64,000 bases of DNA from Hermatobates lingyangjiaoensis (GCA_026182355.1 JAPFBL010000035.1:1240001-1304000), one strand, 5' to 3'; counted from the stretch's first letter, positions 1-10,585 are shown. A program made the numbers and translations. The notes: a model not told the origin generated them from the sequence alone.

Positions 1-280
1 AAAGAGCCATGCAATTTCGTAAAGTGCTTTGTAAATTAGCCAAACTTTTTGGAAAAGTAGTAACATGCGGTGAATCTTGGTTTTCTAGTTATATTGCAGA
101 ATGTAAGCGTCAGTAATGCATTACATGAGTTCGCTTTTACTAAGAGATAAAAAAAGCAGGAATGGGCAGATTGAAACTCAAAGCTCTCATGATTGTCTGT
201 TTTCAATATCGATGTGACTGTATAAACCTTTACCAGTCTTTTAAATGCTGTACTCTTAATCTGTATACAAACTTGAAATA

Positions 281-1018
281 CAGTGGTACCTCGGGATACA
301 AGTTAATTCGTTTCGTAACCTTGCTCATATGTCAATTTACTCGTATCTCAAATCAATTTTCCTCATTGAAATCAATTGAAATGCCATTAATCCGTTCCAG
401 CCCCAAAAATACTTCCCCTAATTGTTTTTGTTACGTGATTTTGAATAAGAAAATCGTATTTATAAATAACAAATATAGTATAAAAACATAATAAAAGAGA
501 ATGTAGAAGTGGTTAGAAAAAACTGGTTAAAAAACTGGTTTTATTAAGTTTACGTACATATGTAATTAGTATTTTGGTTATTTAAATTTAACTTAGACGT
601 AACTTAAATGCTGGTAAAATACTAGAGCTTCGCAGGATTAAAAAAAAACTGTCCAAGGAGGTTTGTTTCTTTCACCCTTTCAGAATGCTACGGAAATGAG
701 TTAGGCAAGTTTCATTAAATAGATCCGATGCACGACCAGTTGCAACTTTTTCGGGGTGTTTCTTTGCCACGAACAGTGAAACTCTCTCCCACATTCCCAA
801 GATCTTCCAATTGAATTGATCTTCCAATTTTCAAAGGTAAACTGAGAACTGAGTGGGCCGTAGGCGGCATCGTAGAAAAAAGAAATATACATATTTATAA
901 ATGACCTGATACTACAATTGTCTGTTCCTCGTATCTCAATTTCACTCGTATTTCAAAACAAAATTTCGTTCATTTGATAACTCGTATATTGGGGCACTTG
1001 TATCTTGAGGCACCACTG
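281..1018. mobile_element. Tigger/pogo-like MITE (738 bp)
   Basis: The left end reads CAGTGGTACCTCGGGATACA. The right end, reverse complemented, reads CAGTGGTGCCTCAAGATACA, so the termini are inverted repeats. Similarity continues loosely inward, with 'ACTCGTAT' and 'TCTCAAAT' blocks in both ends. Each end is flanked by TA (279-280 and 1019-1020), the target duplication used by Tc1/mariner/pogo elements. CAGTGGTACCTCGG-type termini are typical of Tigger/pogo relatives (from memory of the family). The interior is too short for a DDE transposase and holds only short chance ORFs, so I call it a non-autonomous element. The terminal divergence suggests an old insertion. Confidence 0.75.
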
Positions 1019-1020
1019 TA

Positions 1021-2574
1021 TTTCTAAGAACAACGCGAAAAAAGAAAAACAATGTAATAGGGCAAAAAAAGTGCACCAAGAACTCATCGCTGCCAGTAAA
1101 CTCGTGATATAGATGAATTCAGAGACCTGACGAGCTCTATTGTAGTACGGGAGATAATATGATTTTAATTTGTTAGTGCAATTTTTGTTGAAATAATCTT
1201 TAATTTAATTAGTGAAGTGTAAGTAATTAATACCAATTTTTAAAATTAGGGTTTAAATATTAAACAAAACAAAAAAAAATGGTAAAATTTATCTATTTAA
1301 GACATTTATTAACTTACGGATTTAAACATAGATTTATTGATTTATACATTTATCAAACAAACTCTTTTGAAGGTTAATTTTGTTTTTCGCTGAAATTGTT
1401 GGATTTGCTTTATTATTCCTGTTTTAAGTCTGTTTATGCACCCGACCACCAGACTTCTCGCCTTTTGTGCTAATTCAAGTGTGGCTCATTGGAATGGCCT
1501 GAAAAGACCAGTTTCATGGGTAATTCAAAACATGAAAAACCCTTCATACTCCATTCCCACTTGTCATTAATATTGTCTTTATGTACAGTACATTCATGTC
1601 ACTAATAGATCTAAAATAAGTCCAAATTAATGAAAGATAAAAGTAAAAAAATTATTTTCCAATCCTAACGCAAAATAGCAGAGGGAAAATGATAAATTTT
1701 TTTTTATATTTTTGACCAATTTATTAAGTTATATTTTAGATGTATTTTAAAATAAATTGACTCAATTTTATTTCTTTTATTTATGTTCAATCTTGTAATT
1801 CTATTCTGAATTATTAGAAAGGAAGGTAATAATGGGGGATGGCCAAAGCGGCCAAAGAACAGTCAGCAACTGTGTGTGCTAAAAAAAAAAATTAGCATTT
1901 CGTAGTGGAAAAAATGTAATGTTACAACTTAATAAAATTATTATAATTTTATAATATAACTGTACAGATTGCATTTTCTTTTTTATAACTTCTGATATTG
2001 AAGACAAAGGAACTCTTACGGAGTGGATTAATCTACCAATGGACATGACATGGGCCATGCATACCTACCAAACTTAAGTGGCAATATTATTATCAGTGGT
2101 AGTACGAGAGAGAGACTGTATCCTAGTTAAGGAATCCTATATGAACCACAAACTGTTTTTTTTTTTTTTTTCTAATGAAAGCTAAACTGATGTAATAAGG
2201 TCTGCAGCGATGACCTCATGTAGAGGTAAGACCTCTTATCTGAGAAGTGCTTAGTCAATCTTATCAGAGGACTTAGAAATATTTTTATCTAGAAATACGA
2301 ATAAATATCACTATATCATTACTGCTATATAAATATTTATGGTTGAAAATATCATTTTAGGTGATACTAAAATATCATTTTGTTTGTTATTTTGAAATTT
2401 GACATTTTATCTTAATATTTGGAAACAATGAAGTCATTTCAGATAATCATAATTCTTGTTATTTCTTTTGTCTCTATCTTTCTGATTTGTCTGCTTATAA
2501 ATTGGCTTAGTAATTTAAACATAATTATTAGTAGCACTACCACAGAGGCTGTTTGTAACAACTGAAGAATGATG
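1021..2574. other. AT-rich stretch, nothing recognised
   Basis: This is AT-rich sequence with homopolymer A/T tracts (e.g. near 1271 and 2158). I see no ORF of interest, RNA gene or repeat boundary in it. Confidence 0.6.
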
Positions 2575-3180
2575 TATCTCGTAAATTTATCTTCCTCACT
2601 GGAGCTTTTTCGAACTCAACGTCCTCTGTCTAAAGTGACTCAGAACTTTCAAAGGGTATACCTATATTTACACCTGTCCTATATTAGTTCATCCTGTCCA
2701 ATGACCTATCCAATTAAATATTCCATTTACCTCCTTTCTTACCATTTGTAAACTATATGTAATTCATTTTTAACTCATTACTGTTTCTGTCGTTTTCGTT
2801 TGTTTCTTCATTAAATTGAACTAAAGTAGAATCAACAGATTTTATATATGATAACATTAATTTCAATTTTGGCAATCATTTAATAAACAATAATAATAAT
2901 AATAAACAATATAGAGATAATAAACTGTATAAACAATATAGAGAACTCGATGTACCATACTTACTACGGAAAGGACTAGGAATGACAATAACAAAATCTT
3001 TAGAAATATTTAACACTAAGCAGTTCTTGGAGCTGTTATAAACAAACAAACTAACCGACTGATATATACTTTATTTAGACCACTGCTTGACGTTACTAAA
3101 AACGAAGAAGCAGCCAATAGGCGGAGAACAATCATAGAAACAGTAAGAAGTTAAAATTGAAATAAATATAGTTTATTAAT
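2575..3180 (+). repeat. Dispersed repeat R1, copy 1 (uninterrupted)
   Basis: This segment matches the reverse complement of 13735-14622 over almost its whole length. Shared blocks include TATCTTCCTCACTGGAGC, ACACCTGTCCTATATTAG, TTGGAGCTGTTATAAAC and GACCACTGCTTGACGTTAC. Both copies have a similar short open frame (about 60 codons), but its product is not recognised. AATAAA-like and A-rich stretches give it a retroelement or LTR flavour. I could not find termini or a target duplication. This copy lacks the SINE inserted in the other one and so shows the empty site near 2865-2885. Confidence 0.8.
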
Positions 3181-4872
3181 AGTAAAAACAAAAAATTAAA
3201 TATTTAATCATGAAGTCGTTAATTGGTTTGGTTAATTGGTTAGGAAGAATCGATAAGGAGATATATGCACGGGATAACTTTTTGAAAACGCTTAGCGCCA
3301 CTCTGGAAATGGACGTGATGACACGAAACCGGTCAAGTAAGCACGAAAAATCATTAGATAAGATGATCTTGTTTAAGTTAAATATCATCATCTAACTTAA
3401 GGTTTCAGATTAACATTCTAACAGCACTTCCTCAGTAAATTTCAGTTAGGAATATACTTCATGTTCAATGTTTATCCTATTCTCAAATTTAAGAGTACTT
3501 CATATGCAATGAGGATCTTGTCCATAAGGTAGTCATGCGTTTAGTTGTAGCTCATGTTTAGTGCTGCGACGACAAATAAAACCGGTATCTGAATTGTCCA
3601 GAACATAAGTGCAAAAAATGTGGAAATCCAATATGATTTGAGATGGGCGACCATTGATCACTACATTTTTAACTTAACCAATGAAGACAAAAACCTACAT
3701 ACCCATCCAAATCTCCTTGTTTACGTCTATAGAACCGTACCTCTCCTCTTGACTCCTTCCAAGACATACGATAGAAATAGCGGGAACTATTCGATAACTC
3801 CTGGTGTATATGGACTCGACAGACTTACTGACCTCCCACTTAAGGGCAACAAATCAGCAGTACTACTCCTATCTCAAACTATTAATAACAACCTCCACTG
3901 TAATGTCACAAGTATTTATTGGTCGTAGGTCATTGTCTTATCTTATATCATAAGCAGAGCTTAACTTTCTTACTATATATATATAATGTATATACTAATA
4001 TACTATATATATTATATATATAGTATGTATAGCATATATATAAATATGTACATTGGTCATAGAACATTGGAACAGTATATATGTGTTGTATACAAAATTT
4101 TGTCTGTAAGCTTTAAGTCAATTTTTTTATAAGCACCTTTTGTAATGTTTACGATATTACAACCACAGGGAATATGAAGATTTACTTTTTTAATTCTGGA
4201 TTAATATATGGAAAAAATTAGAAAAAAATGGTTATGATATTGGGTTTTAAAGTTTAGTTTATGTAGTGATATAATAGGGTAAATTGTTTATGAGAGCATA
4301 AATGAGACTAATAAATTACTGGAGGCAGCTTTCATTAGAGCAGGCATTTATCGATTGGTTCAAAGGAGATTATCAAGCGTTTGGAAGCTGTCAACAGCGA
4401 TAGACACGTTTGGTTAAGGCCCAATCATTGCCAACATGCTACGAACTTAATAGTCTTTGGAACAAGCAGGTTTACAGAGTGACCCAGTTGTTATTGGACA
4501 TTGTCAGTGGTCAGCAGGCAGACATGTTAACATGCCTGACGTCTCCAATGAACTTACATGCTCCGTTTATTAATCTCGACTGTCTATCCTGGCATGAATT
4601 TGCAAAAAAATAAAATTTGTATTTATTTATGCAAATGGTTTTAGTTTTATAAAACAATTTAGGTAACACTGTTCAGTTTACCTTAACTTAACAATGAAAT
4701 CTCACTAACAAAACTGGTATAATTTGCAATACATATTATTTCTAAGATAAACTCCATAAAATACAAATACATAGATAAAACAATTCAATCAATCTTGCAT
4801 TTCATTCCATAGGATTCCCCAGATTTTCTTATCACACCTGCACGTGTCAATGTTGAAAGAGGATTTTTAATT
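3181..4872. other. AT-rich stretch with an unassigned short ORF and a TA-rich tract
   Basis: The stretch includes an open frame at 3620-3928 (102 codons). Its product shows no motif I recognise, and nothing around it marks it as a gene. A palindromic TA-rich tract lies at about 3975-4052. I see nothing else. Confidence 0.4.
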
Positions 4873-4934
4873 AGGTTATCTCCATAAGGCCAAATGGAGA
4901 TAACCTCATATTATATGTGAGTTACATATAATAT
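4873..4934. repeat. Two adjacent perfect hairpins
   Basis: The first hairpin has 13-bp perfect arms (AGGTTATCTCCAT at 4873-4885 and its complement at 4894-4906) around an 8-nt loop. The second starts 2 nt later, with 11-bp perfect arms (ATATTATATGT at 4908-4918 and its complement at 4924-4934) around a 5-nt loop. No flanking T-run or gene suggests a terminator role. They may be MITE remnants or a replication-slippage palindrome. Confidence 0.7.
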
Positions 4935-5525
4935 TCTTCATCAAAAACAGTCGCATGGGAATTTTATCATGAGATGCCGCGTAGTACGGTAAAGGTGAAC
5001 CTTATGTAGATTGTTTAGAACAGGCAGGAGAATAACTTAACTGCAAGGCCAAAAGTCCCTTCTTATCAGAAAAGAATGTATGATACAAATGATATTGGGA
5101 CTATATACTGATTATATGAATGTGTATGATGATTGCTTGCAACAGGTTGTACCATATGGTGGAAAGTTGCTTTAACTTGCGAAGGCCTTAAGAAGAGCGA
5201 TGAGTGATCAATGTCAGCCCGCTATCTGCAAACTAATTTTGTGAAAAACTTTCTAATACATAATATACTGATGTCTGTATGACCACACTGATATGGGAAA
5301 TTATATAGTAATACATGTAACAGTATTATTAATATTATTAAAAGCCTGACGATGTTGCAGACAATAAAATATATATATCAAGATGGTTTTCGATTTTCAC
5401 AAAAATGAAGTCTAATTGTATCTTGATACAATTGTTGGTTTTTTGATGTTATCTGTTTAAAAATGTATACCTCATTGGAAGATGAATGTTATAATTATTG
5501 TTTAACACGCATATAAGCAAGCTTA
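4935..5525. other. AT-rich stretch, nothing recognised
   Basis: No convincing ORF, RNA gene or repeat is visible in this stretch. Confidence 0.5.
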
Positions 5526-5577
5526 GGGATGGCTAGTACTTAAATGGGTGACATGACGTAGCACTGACTGTATGTGA
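5526..5577 (+). repeat. 5S-rRNA-like SINE fragment, copy 1
   Basis: GGCTAGTACTTAAATGGGTG resembles the box C region of eukaryotic 5S rRNA (GGTTAGTACTTGGATGGGTGACC). The same 52-bp block, including a shared non-5S tail ACGTAGCACTGACTGTATGT, recurs at 6620-6671. The shared tail shows that both come from one dispersed element. A 5S-derived SINE is the likeliest origin. It is too short and diverged to be a 5S gene. Confidence 0.5.
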
Positions 5578-6176
5578 CACACCCATATGGCGACTGTAAA
5601 CATTTTTGACTAGCCCAAAAGACGTAACGTCAGGCCCATTGCTGCGACTGATTGCTAAAAAAAAAACCTTAAAAAAACTCTTTCATAAACTACATTAAGA
5701 AAGTATTGTACTTTTTTTAAAGTAAATTGCAATTATTTATTTAAATTACATAAGAATGGTAATAAATCATAATATATTTTAAGGAGCTTTATTAAAGCGT
5801 GAACCTGATGGCATGCTTTCCCTTGGATTGGGAGTTTTATTCCTCGACTGAAGGTTTAATCAGCGTTTCGTGAGCCCTAATACTTATTTGTCGTGTTCTG
5901 TTTCAATTCAATATTCTTGTTTCTTAAATTAACTCTTCCAAAGTATTGTAAAATACATAGTATGAATCTTTTTTTATAGTAAACTTTAAGAACTACAAGT
6001 GAGTTATTTCAACAGATGTACTTCGTTAAACATTTAGTTTTTATTTAAATACTCGTATTGCATATAACATCTGTTGAGGGTTTGATTTGAAACTGAATAA
6101 TTGACCAACTCAGAATTATTTTAGTTCCATTCGTAGAATAATACTTAGAAGGCCTAAAAATCGTTGATTATATAAG
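5578..6176. other. AT-rich stretch, nothing recognised
   Basis: No supported feature is visible here. Confidence 0.5.
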
Positions 6177-6334
6177 TTAAGCGAGGAGGGTTGGTGCCTT
6201 CCGTTCTTAGTCCATGTGACCTGGAAAGAGAGATAAGGAGATCTCCAACCACGAGGAGCCAGTCCTTGCCTTGTGTTTATCTGATAAAGACATTCTTTCT
6301 TATTTTTAAACCAGGAATTTTATTAGGTTCAACA
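6177..6334 (+). repeat. LTR-like segment, copy 1
   Basis: The block at 6177-6308 matches 7817-7950. Shared landmarks are GCCTTCCG, AGGAGCCAGTC, TTATCTRATAAAGACATT and CTTCTTATTTT. The ATAAAGA near its end could be a polyadenylation signal. The segment ends at ...TTCAACA, four bases before a primer-binding-site match at 6339, the position expected at the 3' end of a 5' LTR. The 5' end of the LTR was not resolved. Confidence 0.55.
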
Positions 6335-6338
6335 TAAC

Positions 6339-6356
6339 TGGTGCTGAAACCCGGGA
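6339..6356 (+). promoter_or_regulatory. Primer-binding site for tRNA-Phe (LTR retroelement)
   Basis: TGGTGCTGAAACCCGGGA is complementary to the 3' end (including CCA) of a tRNA with acceptor stem GCTGAAA. This fits tRNA-Phe of the GCYGAAA type. Its place just after the LTR-like segment supports a reverse-transcription primer site. No gag or pol frame is preserved downstream. Confidence 0.6.
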
Positions 6357-6619
6357 ACACGCTGCTTTGTGTATACATTGACGTGGATATCTTACTTTTT
6401 TCGTTGAATCTCCTCTGTTCGCTGAAAGATTTTGTTTCCACTCTCTTTTTTCATTATTTCATCTCCTTAACTGTATCCAACCTGTGTGTGTGTTACTCCA
6501 CTATACCAATCCAATCAAATAAAGAAGAAACTACCATCGTAGTGGAATGGGAGCATCGACTCAAATTAAATCAATTCAACCTGAGAGGAGCTAATTGTTT
6601 ATTAAGTATTAAAAGGGAT

Positions 6620-6671
6620 GGGATGGCTAGCACTTGGATGGGTGACATGACGTAGCACTGACTGTATGTGA
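6620..6671 (+). repeat. 5S-rRNA-like SINE fragment, copy 2
   Basis: GGCTAGCACTTGGATGGGTG matches the 5S box C region more closely than the copy at 5526. The same ACGTAGCACTGACTGTATGT tail follows. The copy runs directly into a perfect 14-bp hairpin at 6664-6697, so its end has been reorganised as a foldback. Confidence 0.55.
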
Positions 6672-6697
6672 TACCACAGTGAAGTGGTATCACATAC
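6664..6697. repeat. Perfect 14-bp hairpin
   Basis: GTATGTGATACCAC (6664-6677) and its exact complement (6684-6697) are separated by six bases. The left arm is the tail of the 5S-like element. The word GTGGTATCACA in the right arm also occurs in the tail of the tRNA-SINE at 14002-14316 and of its relative at 62973-63272. Confidence 0.75.
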
Positions 6698-6755
6698 ACT
6701 GATAAATTTTGAATAAAGTATTTTCTTTTACTTTACTTCACAATTAATATTTTAT

Positions 6756-6884
6756 CTTTACTGTATTTTCTTTCTGAAGCACTTTATATATGTATGAAGG
6801 AATATTGTTGAAGACATCTTAGAGTCGATTTCTTTGTTCCAAGTTAACCAAACAAAGGAACGACATCAACCAAATTTGTTCACT
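6756..6884 (+). repeat. Dispersed repeat R2, copy 1
   Basis: This matches 8168-8300. Shared words are CTTTACTGTATTTT, TTCTGAAGCACTTTATA, AATATTGTTGAAGACATCTT, AGTCGATTTCTTTG and ATCAACCAAATTT. Its function is unknown. It follows the first LTR-like block just as its partner follows the second. Confidence 0.7.
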
Positions 6885-7816
6885 TACTCCAAGTAACCTT
6901 GGAGTCATTGACGGGTAGATCAAGCGACAAAAAAAAAATCCTCCGTTGGATGGATATACTGGACGCAGAAATAGACGTTACACCAATAAGTATATTAACG
7001 GACGTCGGTTTTTATCGACAGTTTGTAGACAGGCTTGATGATACTGTACAAGAGAGTTAGGGATTGACAGTGGGGAGAGATCATGAAGTGCTTGAAAAAG
7101 AGATGCACGGGGACCAGCGTCAAGAATGCTAAGGTAATAAATTCCCGAAGAGAACAAAGTGAAGTTATGGTTATGCACGCGCAAACTGTGAGTAACATGG
7201 TTTTTAATTAAGTGGTACATGTACGTTGCTACTGGGATTACATGAGCCTGGTAAGGATTCACTAAAGGGAAGCAACGCAAGGAGAATGGATGAGCCTCTC
7301 ATATAAATACAGGATGAGGATCTAGACAGGTAGAATAAAGCAGGACAAAATTATTTACATTGCATCACGGCACGCCATCATCGCTCGCATGGCTATATTG
7401 AAAGAGTTCATAGCACACTAACTGAGCACTTGATAGGAGATCGGGACAGTAGAAGGAATGAGACTACGGTCCATGCTGTGATGGAGTGTAATCTCAGTGT
7501 TCATTCTGTTACGAGGAAACAACCACTATCAGTGATGAGTAAATAGTACCTGGACTTCAACAGCAAACAGAGTAAGGATAAGGGCAGCGTACAGCATGCC
7601 TGAATGGGCGAGCCGAAGACCAACGAAACTGTTCTGTATAGGTCATCTTGTCTTCCGTTGGGAAGTTTCAGGGAACTTGACCCTATGAGATTTCGCAACC
7701 ATAGTTCCAAACTTGCTGTAGCCATTTTGAACCAACCCAACCAGATTATAATTTCAAACCTGCGGGACTTGTGTTGAAAAAGTACTTCCTAGGTCACTGT
7801 CGACAGTAGGGAAGGA
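6885..7816. other. Region between LTR-like blocks, no recognisable gene
   Basis: Base composition is slightly less AT-rich than its neighbours. Several short frames exist on the minus strand (e.g. 6978-7280, 7501-7740), but none has a motif I recognise as gag, protease, reverse transcriptase or integrase. It may be decayed retroelement interior. Confidence 0.3.
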
Positions 7817-7950
7817 GTTAAGTGAGGATGGTTAGAGCCTTCCGCTCGTAGTCAATGTTGACCTGTAAAGAGACAGAAGGACATCTTAAACCTCAAGGAG
7901 CCAGTCTATTGCTTGCCCTTATCTAATAAAGACATTTCCTTCTTATTTTA
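7817..7950 (+). repeat. LTR-like segment, copy 2
   Basis: This is the second copy of the block at 6177-6308, in the same orientation 1.64 kb downstream. It keeps an AATAAAGACATTT polyadenylation-like word but has no primer-binding site after it, as expected of a 3' LTR or an old duplicate. Divergence between the copies is substantial, so the element would be old. Confidence 0.5.
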
Positions 7951-8167
7951 GAAGTTGTTCATCCAGATGTCTTTACAAATATATTTGTTAAAATAATGAC
8001 AAGAATAATGGAGCAGTGTTGCAACTAAAGTTCGTTAGAAAGTCACACACATAAAATACTTATAAAAAAGGAATACAAAAAAAAACTAACATCACTCGTA
8101 CGAATATTTCAATCTCCGTCGTCTGCACAAGTTGATGAGCTAAGCTCAAATAGTGAATAAAAATTAC

Positions 8168-8300
8168 CTTTACTGTATTTTTTTTCTGAAGCACTTTATA
8201 CAGGTATACAGGTACAGAATATTGTTGAAGACATCTTGGAGTCGATTTCTTTGGAGATTGTGTGAAACGAAGGAATGATATCAACCAAATTTCTTCACTT
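8168..8300 (+). repeat. Dispersed repeat R2, copy 2
   Basis: This is the partner of 6756-6884, with small indels. The order LTR-like block then R2 occurs twice in a row, which suggests an old tandem arrangement. Confidence 0.7.
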
Positions 8301-8384
8301 TTTTATAAAACATTCTCACTAAAAAACTTTCAAAATAATTGAATCAACCTTCAACATACCGACTATCTCCTAAAGACTTACTGT

Positions 8385-8455
8385 ATATAATATAGTATAC
8401 AATATACTACTGTGTATAGTATATACAGTATACTTACTGTATATAGTATACTGAC
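8385..8455. repeat. TA-rich palindromic tract
   Basis: Repeated TATACTGTATAT-like words form imperfect palindromes. It is low-complexity sequence with no other signal. Confidence 0.6.
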
Positions 8456-8594
8456 ATACAAACCTTAACCTGCTGCAATGTTGCCATCTCTCTTTAACTC
8501 CACTACCAACTACTGTTTTGAACATCCATTTCTACTTATAATAAAATCAACTATTCAAAACCTCGTAAGTTTCTACTTGTTCATCTTCAAGAGT

Positions 8595-8665
8595 GTCTGC
8601 GGCGCAGGTCATAAGCTGATTTAACCAGGAATATCGCCATTCTAGACCAAGTGCAGAGATAATGC
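8595..8665 (+). repeat. Dispersed repeat R3, copy 1
   Basis: It shares GTCTGCGGCGCAGGTCA, TGATTTAACCAGGA and GACCAAGTGCAG with 10586-10656. The class is unknown. Confidence 0.7.
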
Positions 8666-9817
8666 TTAGCTTGTTCTTCCTTATGGAATTTTAAAAGGTC
8701 AAGTACTTAACAAGTATGTATTAATTATTAATTTAATTTTACAGATCAAATGCAATTAACATTAGTAATAGTTTGTTCAAATTAGACTTAGCACTAGGAT
8801 AGCCATGGCTTGTCTACCAGGGTTTAGAACAACGGATAATGGTTTTCAAATAACATTGAATTCGAACAAGGACTGATACTGGAAAGATTAAAGAAAAGTC
8901 TAGAATTTTATTCTTTTCACATTTGGGAACGACATTATTGAACTTGTTCATCACCAGTATGGACACATAGGTCCAGCACAAATGATTGAGACAATTATGA
9001 CACATTATTATTTTAAAGGTCGTGACGTCCAATTTGGTCCTGCCGAACGCCCATTTCTGATCATGTCAGAATACATGCATATTCTAGTCGACCATTTCAC
9101 TAGATATACATGAATATCAATAATAAAGGGCCTAAATTCTCAATATTTTATCAATTTTATTAATTAATTAAAACTATTTCTATTCTATTGACTGACAAAT
9201 ATAATGAAATTAATTCTAATGATTGTAAAAATTATCTGGAAATCACTGGAATACATATTGTATTTACCTTCATTGATCATCCAGAATCAGATTGCCTTTA
9301 TAAACAATTAAATCAAACACCTTTGATGCAAAATAAGCAGTGATAACAATAGCAGAGCGAGGTAAGCACGAGCACAACAATGGGGGAAAGACTACAATGA
9401 TACTGTCTACACAATATGCATCCTTATAATTACTGTTAGGGGGAAAAACCCACAATCTCGTCTTTTCAAGTAAACAAAAGACCATCTCTTCAGGAGACTG
9501 CAAAATAGCATTTCCGAATTCTATATTTTTTCAAAAAAAACAAACAGTGAATATTAAGAATCGCTAACAAAATTTTTATTGGTGACTTGGATTCTGTAGT
9601 TAGTGAAAGGTAAACTGTAGATTTAATAATAAATAACTGTAAATAAAACTGGAATTAAATTGTGGAGTTGATTCAGACATTACCAGAAGACACCCGGAAA
9701 GAACTAAGGAAAATCAGCGAGGAAAATATTGAAACTGAAGAGTGAAATATTATTTAATAAGACATCGATAAAAGAAAAACTCATGCCCAAGTACACTAAT
9801 TTATATTTCATATAAAT

Positions 9818-9960
9818 GATCAAACCATAATATGAAATGGTAAAACAAGACTAAGATCTTTCAACCGTAACAAGCGGTCTTCGTCAGAGTCAAAAACCCA
9901 ACTCTTGCTAAGGTTGAAAGATCATAGTCTTGTTTTCCCATTTCATATAGTGGTTTGATC
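9818..9960. repeat. Foldback element, family A copy 1
   Basis: The left arm begins at GATCAAACCATAATATGAAA and the right arm is its near complement, ending TAGTGGTTTGATC. The left arm carries an intact hammerhead-like core on the minus strand. The right arm keeps only the 3' half of that motif, so the foldback junction removed its core. The same family occurs at 15023-15198 and 58397-58568. A (TA)n tract follows at 9996. Confidence 0.85.
9849..9891 (-). ncRNA. Hammerhead-like ribozyme motif, intact core (family A)
   Basis: Read on the minus strand: GACT (stem I strand), CTGACGA (core), A (extra base), GACCG-CTTGTTA-CGGTT (stem II hairpin with one G·T), GAA (core), AGATCT (self-complementary stem III), T (the H17 position, where a hammerhead would cleave), AGTC (stem I strand). 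GACT and AGTC are exact complements, so all three helices are accounted for. Stem III is too short for a normal hairpin but, being palindromic, could pair between two molecules, as in the small hammerhead variants known from Penelope-like elements. The base between GA and stem II is not in the textbook core, so activity is uncertain. Confidence 0.65.
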
Positions 9961-9995
9961 ATTGATTGTTATTTTACGTGTTTATGTTAAATCTT

Positions 9996-10018
9996 TATAT
10001 ATATATATATATATATAT
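9996..10018. repeat. (TA)n microsatellite
   Basis: An uninterrupted TA dinucleotide run directly follows the family A foldback. Confidence 0.95.
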
Positions 10019-10052
10019 CTCATGCTGTTTGTTTCTTGACCACTCTATAATC

Positions 10053-10096
10053 ACAGGTTTTGAGATTTTTTGAGTGTTTTGGTCTGGATATTAAAA
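10053..10096 (-). repeat. 44-bp inverted repeat, left arm
   Basis: Reverse complemented, it matches 10333-10377 with essentially one difference (ACTC versus CCTC). The right arm lies just 3' of a hammerhead-like motif, so this arm is the 3' tail of a second, 5'-truncated unit in opposite orientation. Confidence 0.8.
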
Positions 10097-10288
10097 TTAT
10101 AGAAAAAAACAAGAATACACAACAGACTTCCCAGGTAAACAAATTTAAATCTTTGGAAATTCTTATCAATATAATACAAAACCAGATAATAATACGTAAA
10201 TCCACAGTTTATCTTTTTGTTACATGTTAGCAAACAATAGACCTAATGTAGTCGTAATATTTGTGCTCAATGTATTAATGTTTTATCT

Positions 10289-10320
10289 CTGAGGAGGACA
10301 TAAATATATGTCGAAACGTT
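10289..10320 (+). ncRNA. Hammerhead-like ribozyme motif
   Basis: CTGAGGA, extra G, GACATA-AATA-TATGTC (perfect 6-bp stem II), GAA, ACGT (palindromic stem III), T. Stem I pairing with the upstream ATCT is poor (only a G·T wobble at the first position). A (TA)n tract begins 57 nt downstream. The core and both hairpins are intact, but no stem I is convincing. Confidence 0.5.
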
Positions 10321-10332
10321 GACGAAGAAGCG

Positions 10333-10373
10333 TTTTTAATATCCAGACCAAAACCCTCAAAAAATCTCAAAAC

Positions 10374-10377
<4 letters not shown>
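10333..10377 (+). repeat. 44-bp inverted repeat, right arm (tail of hammerhead unit)
   Basis: This is the partner of 10053-10096 and runs from ATATCCAGACC to AAACCTGT, where the (TA)n tract starts. It marks the segment between ribozyme motif and microsatellite as part of the mobile unit. Confidence 0.75.

Positions 10378-10414
<37 letters not shown>
10378..10414. repeat. (TA)n microsatellite
   Basis: A pure TA dinucleotide run. Confidence 0.95.
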
Positions 10415-10420
<6 letters not shown>

Positions 10421-10585
10421 AAGTTACATGACTGTACAAGCACTGAATTTTAATTGTGTAGAATTCAAATACAATAACAATTAGAAGAGCACGTGTCTGC
10501 AAGAGCGGATATGGTTAGCCACTTGAGGAAGTGGGTGGCAGTGCATGAAAGGTCGTTAGCATGCAGAGTGGCAGAAATGCAAGAC

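Noticed and set aside
3620..3928. 102-codon ORF as a gene
   Set aside because: No recognisable domain, no splice or promoter context, and its length is within chance expectation for a window of this size.
6620..6671. 5S rRNA gene
   Set aside because: Only the box C region is similar. The rest of the 5S sequence is absent and the tail is unrelated.
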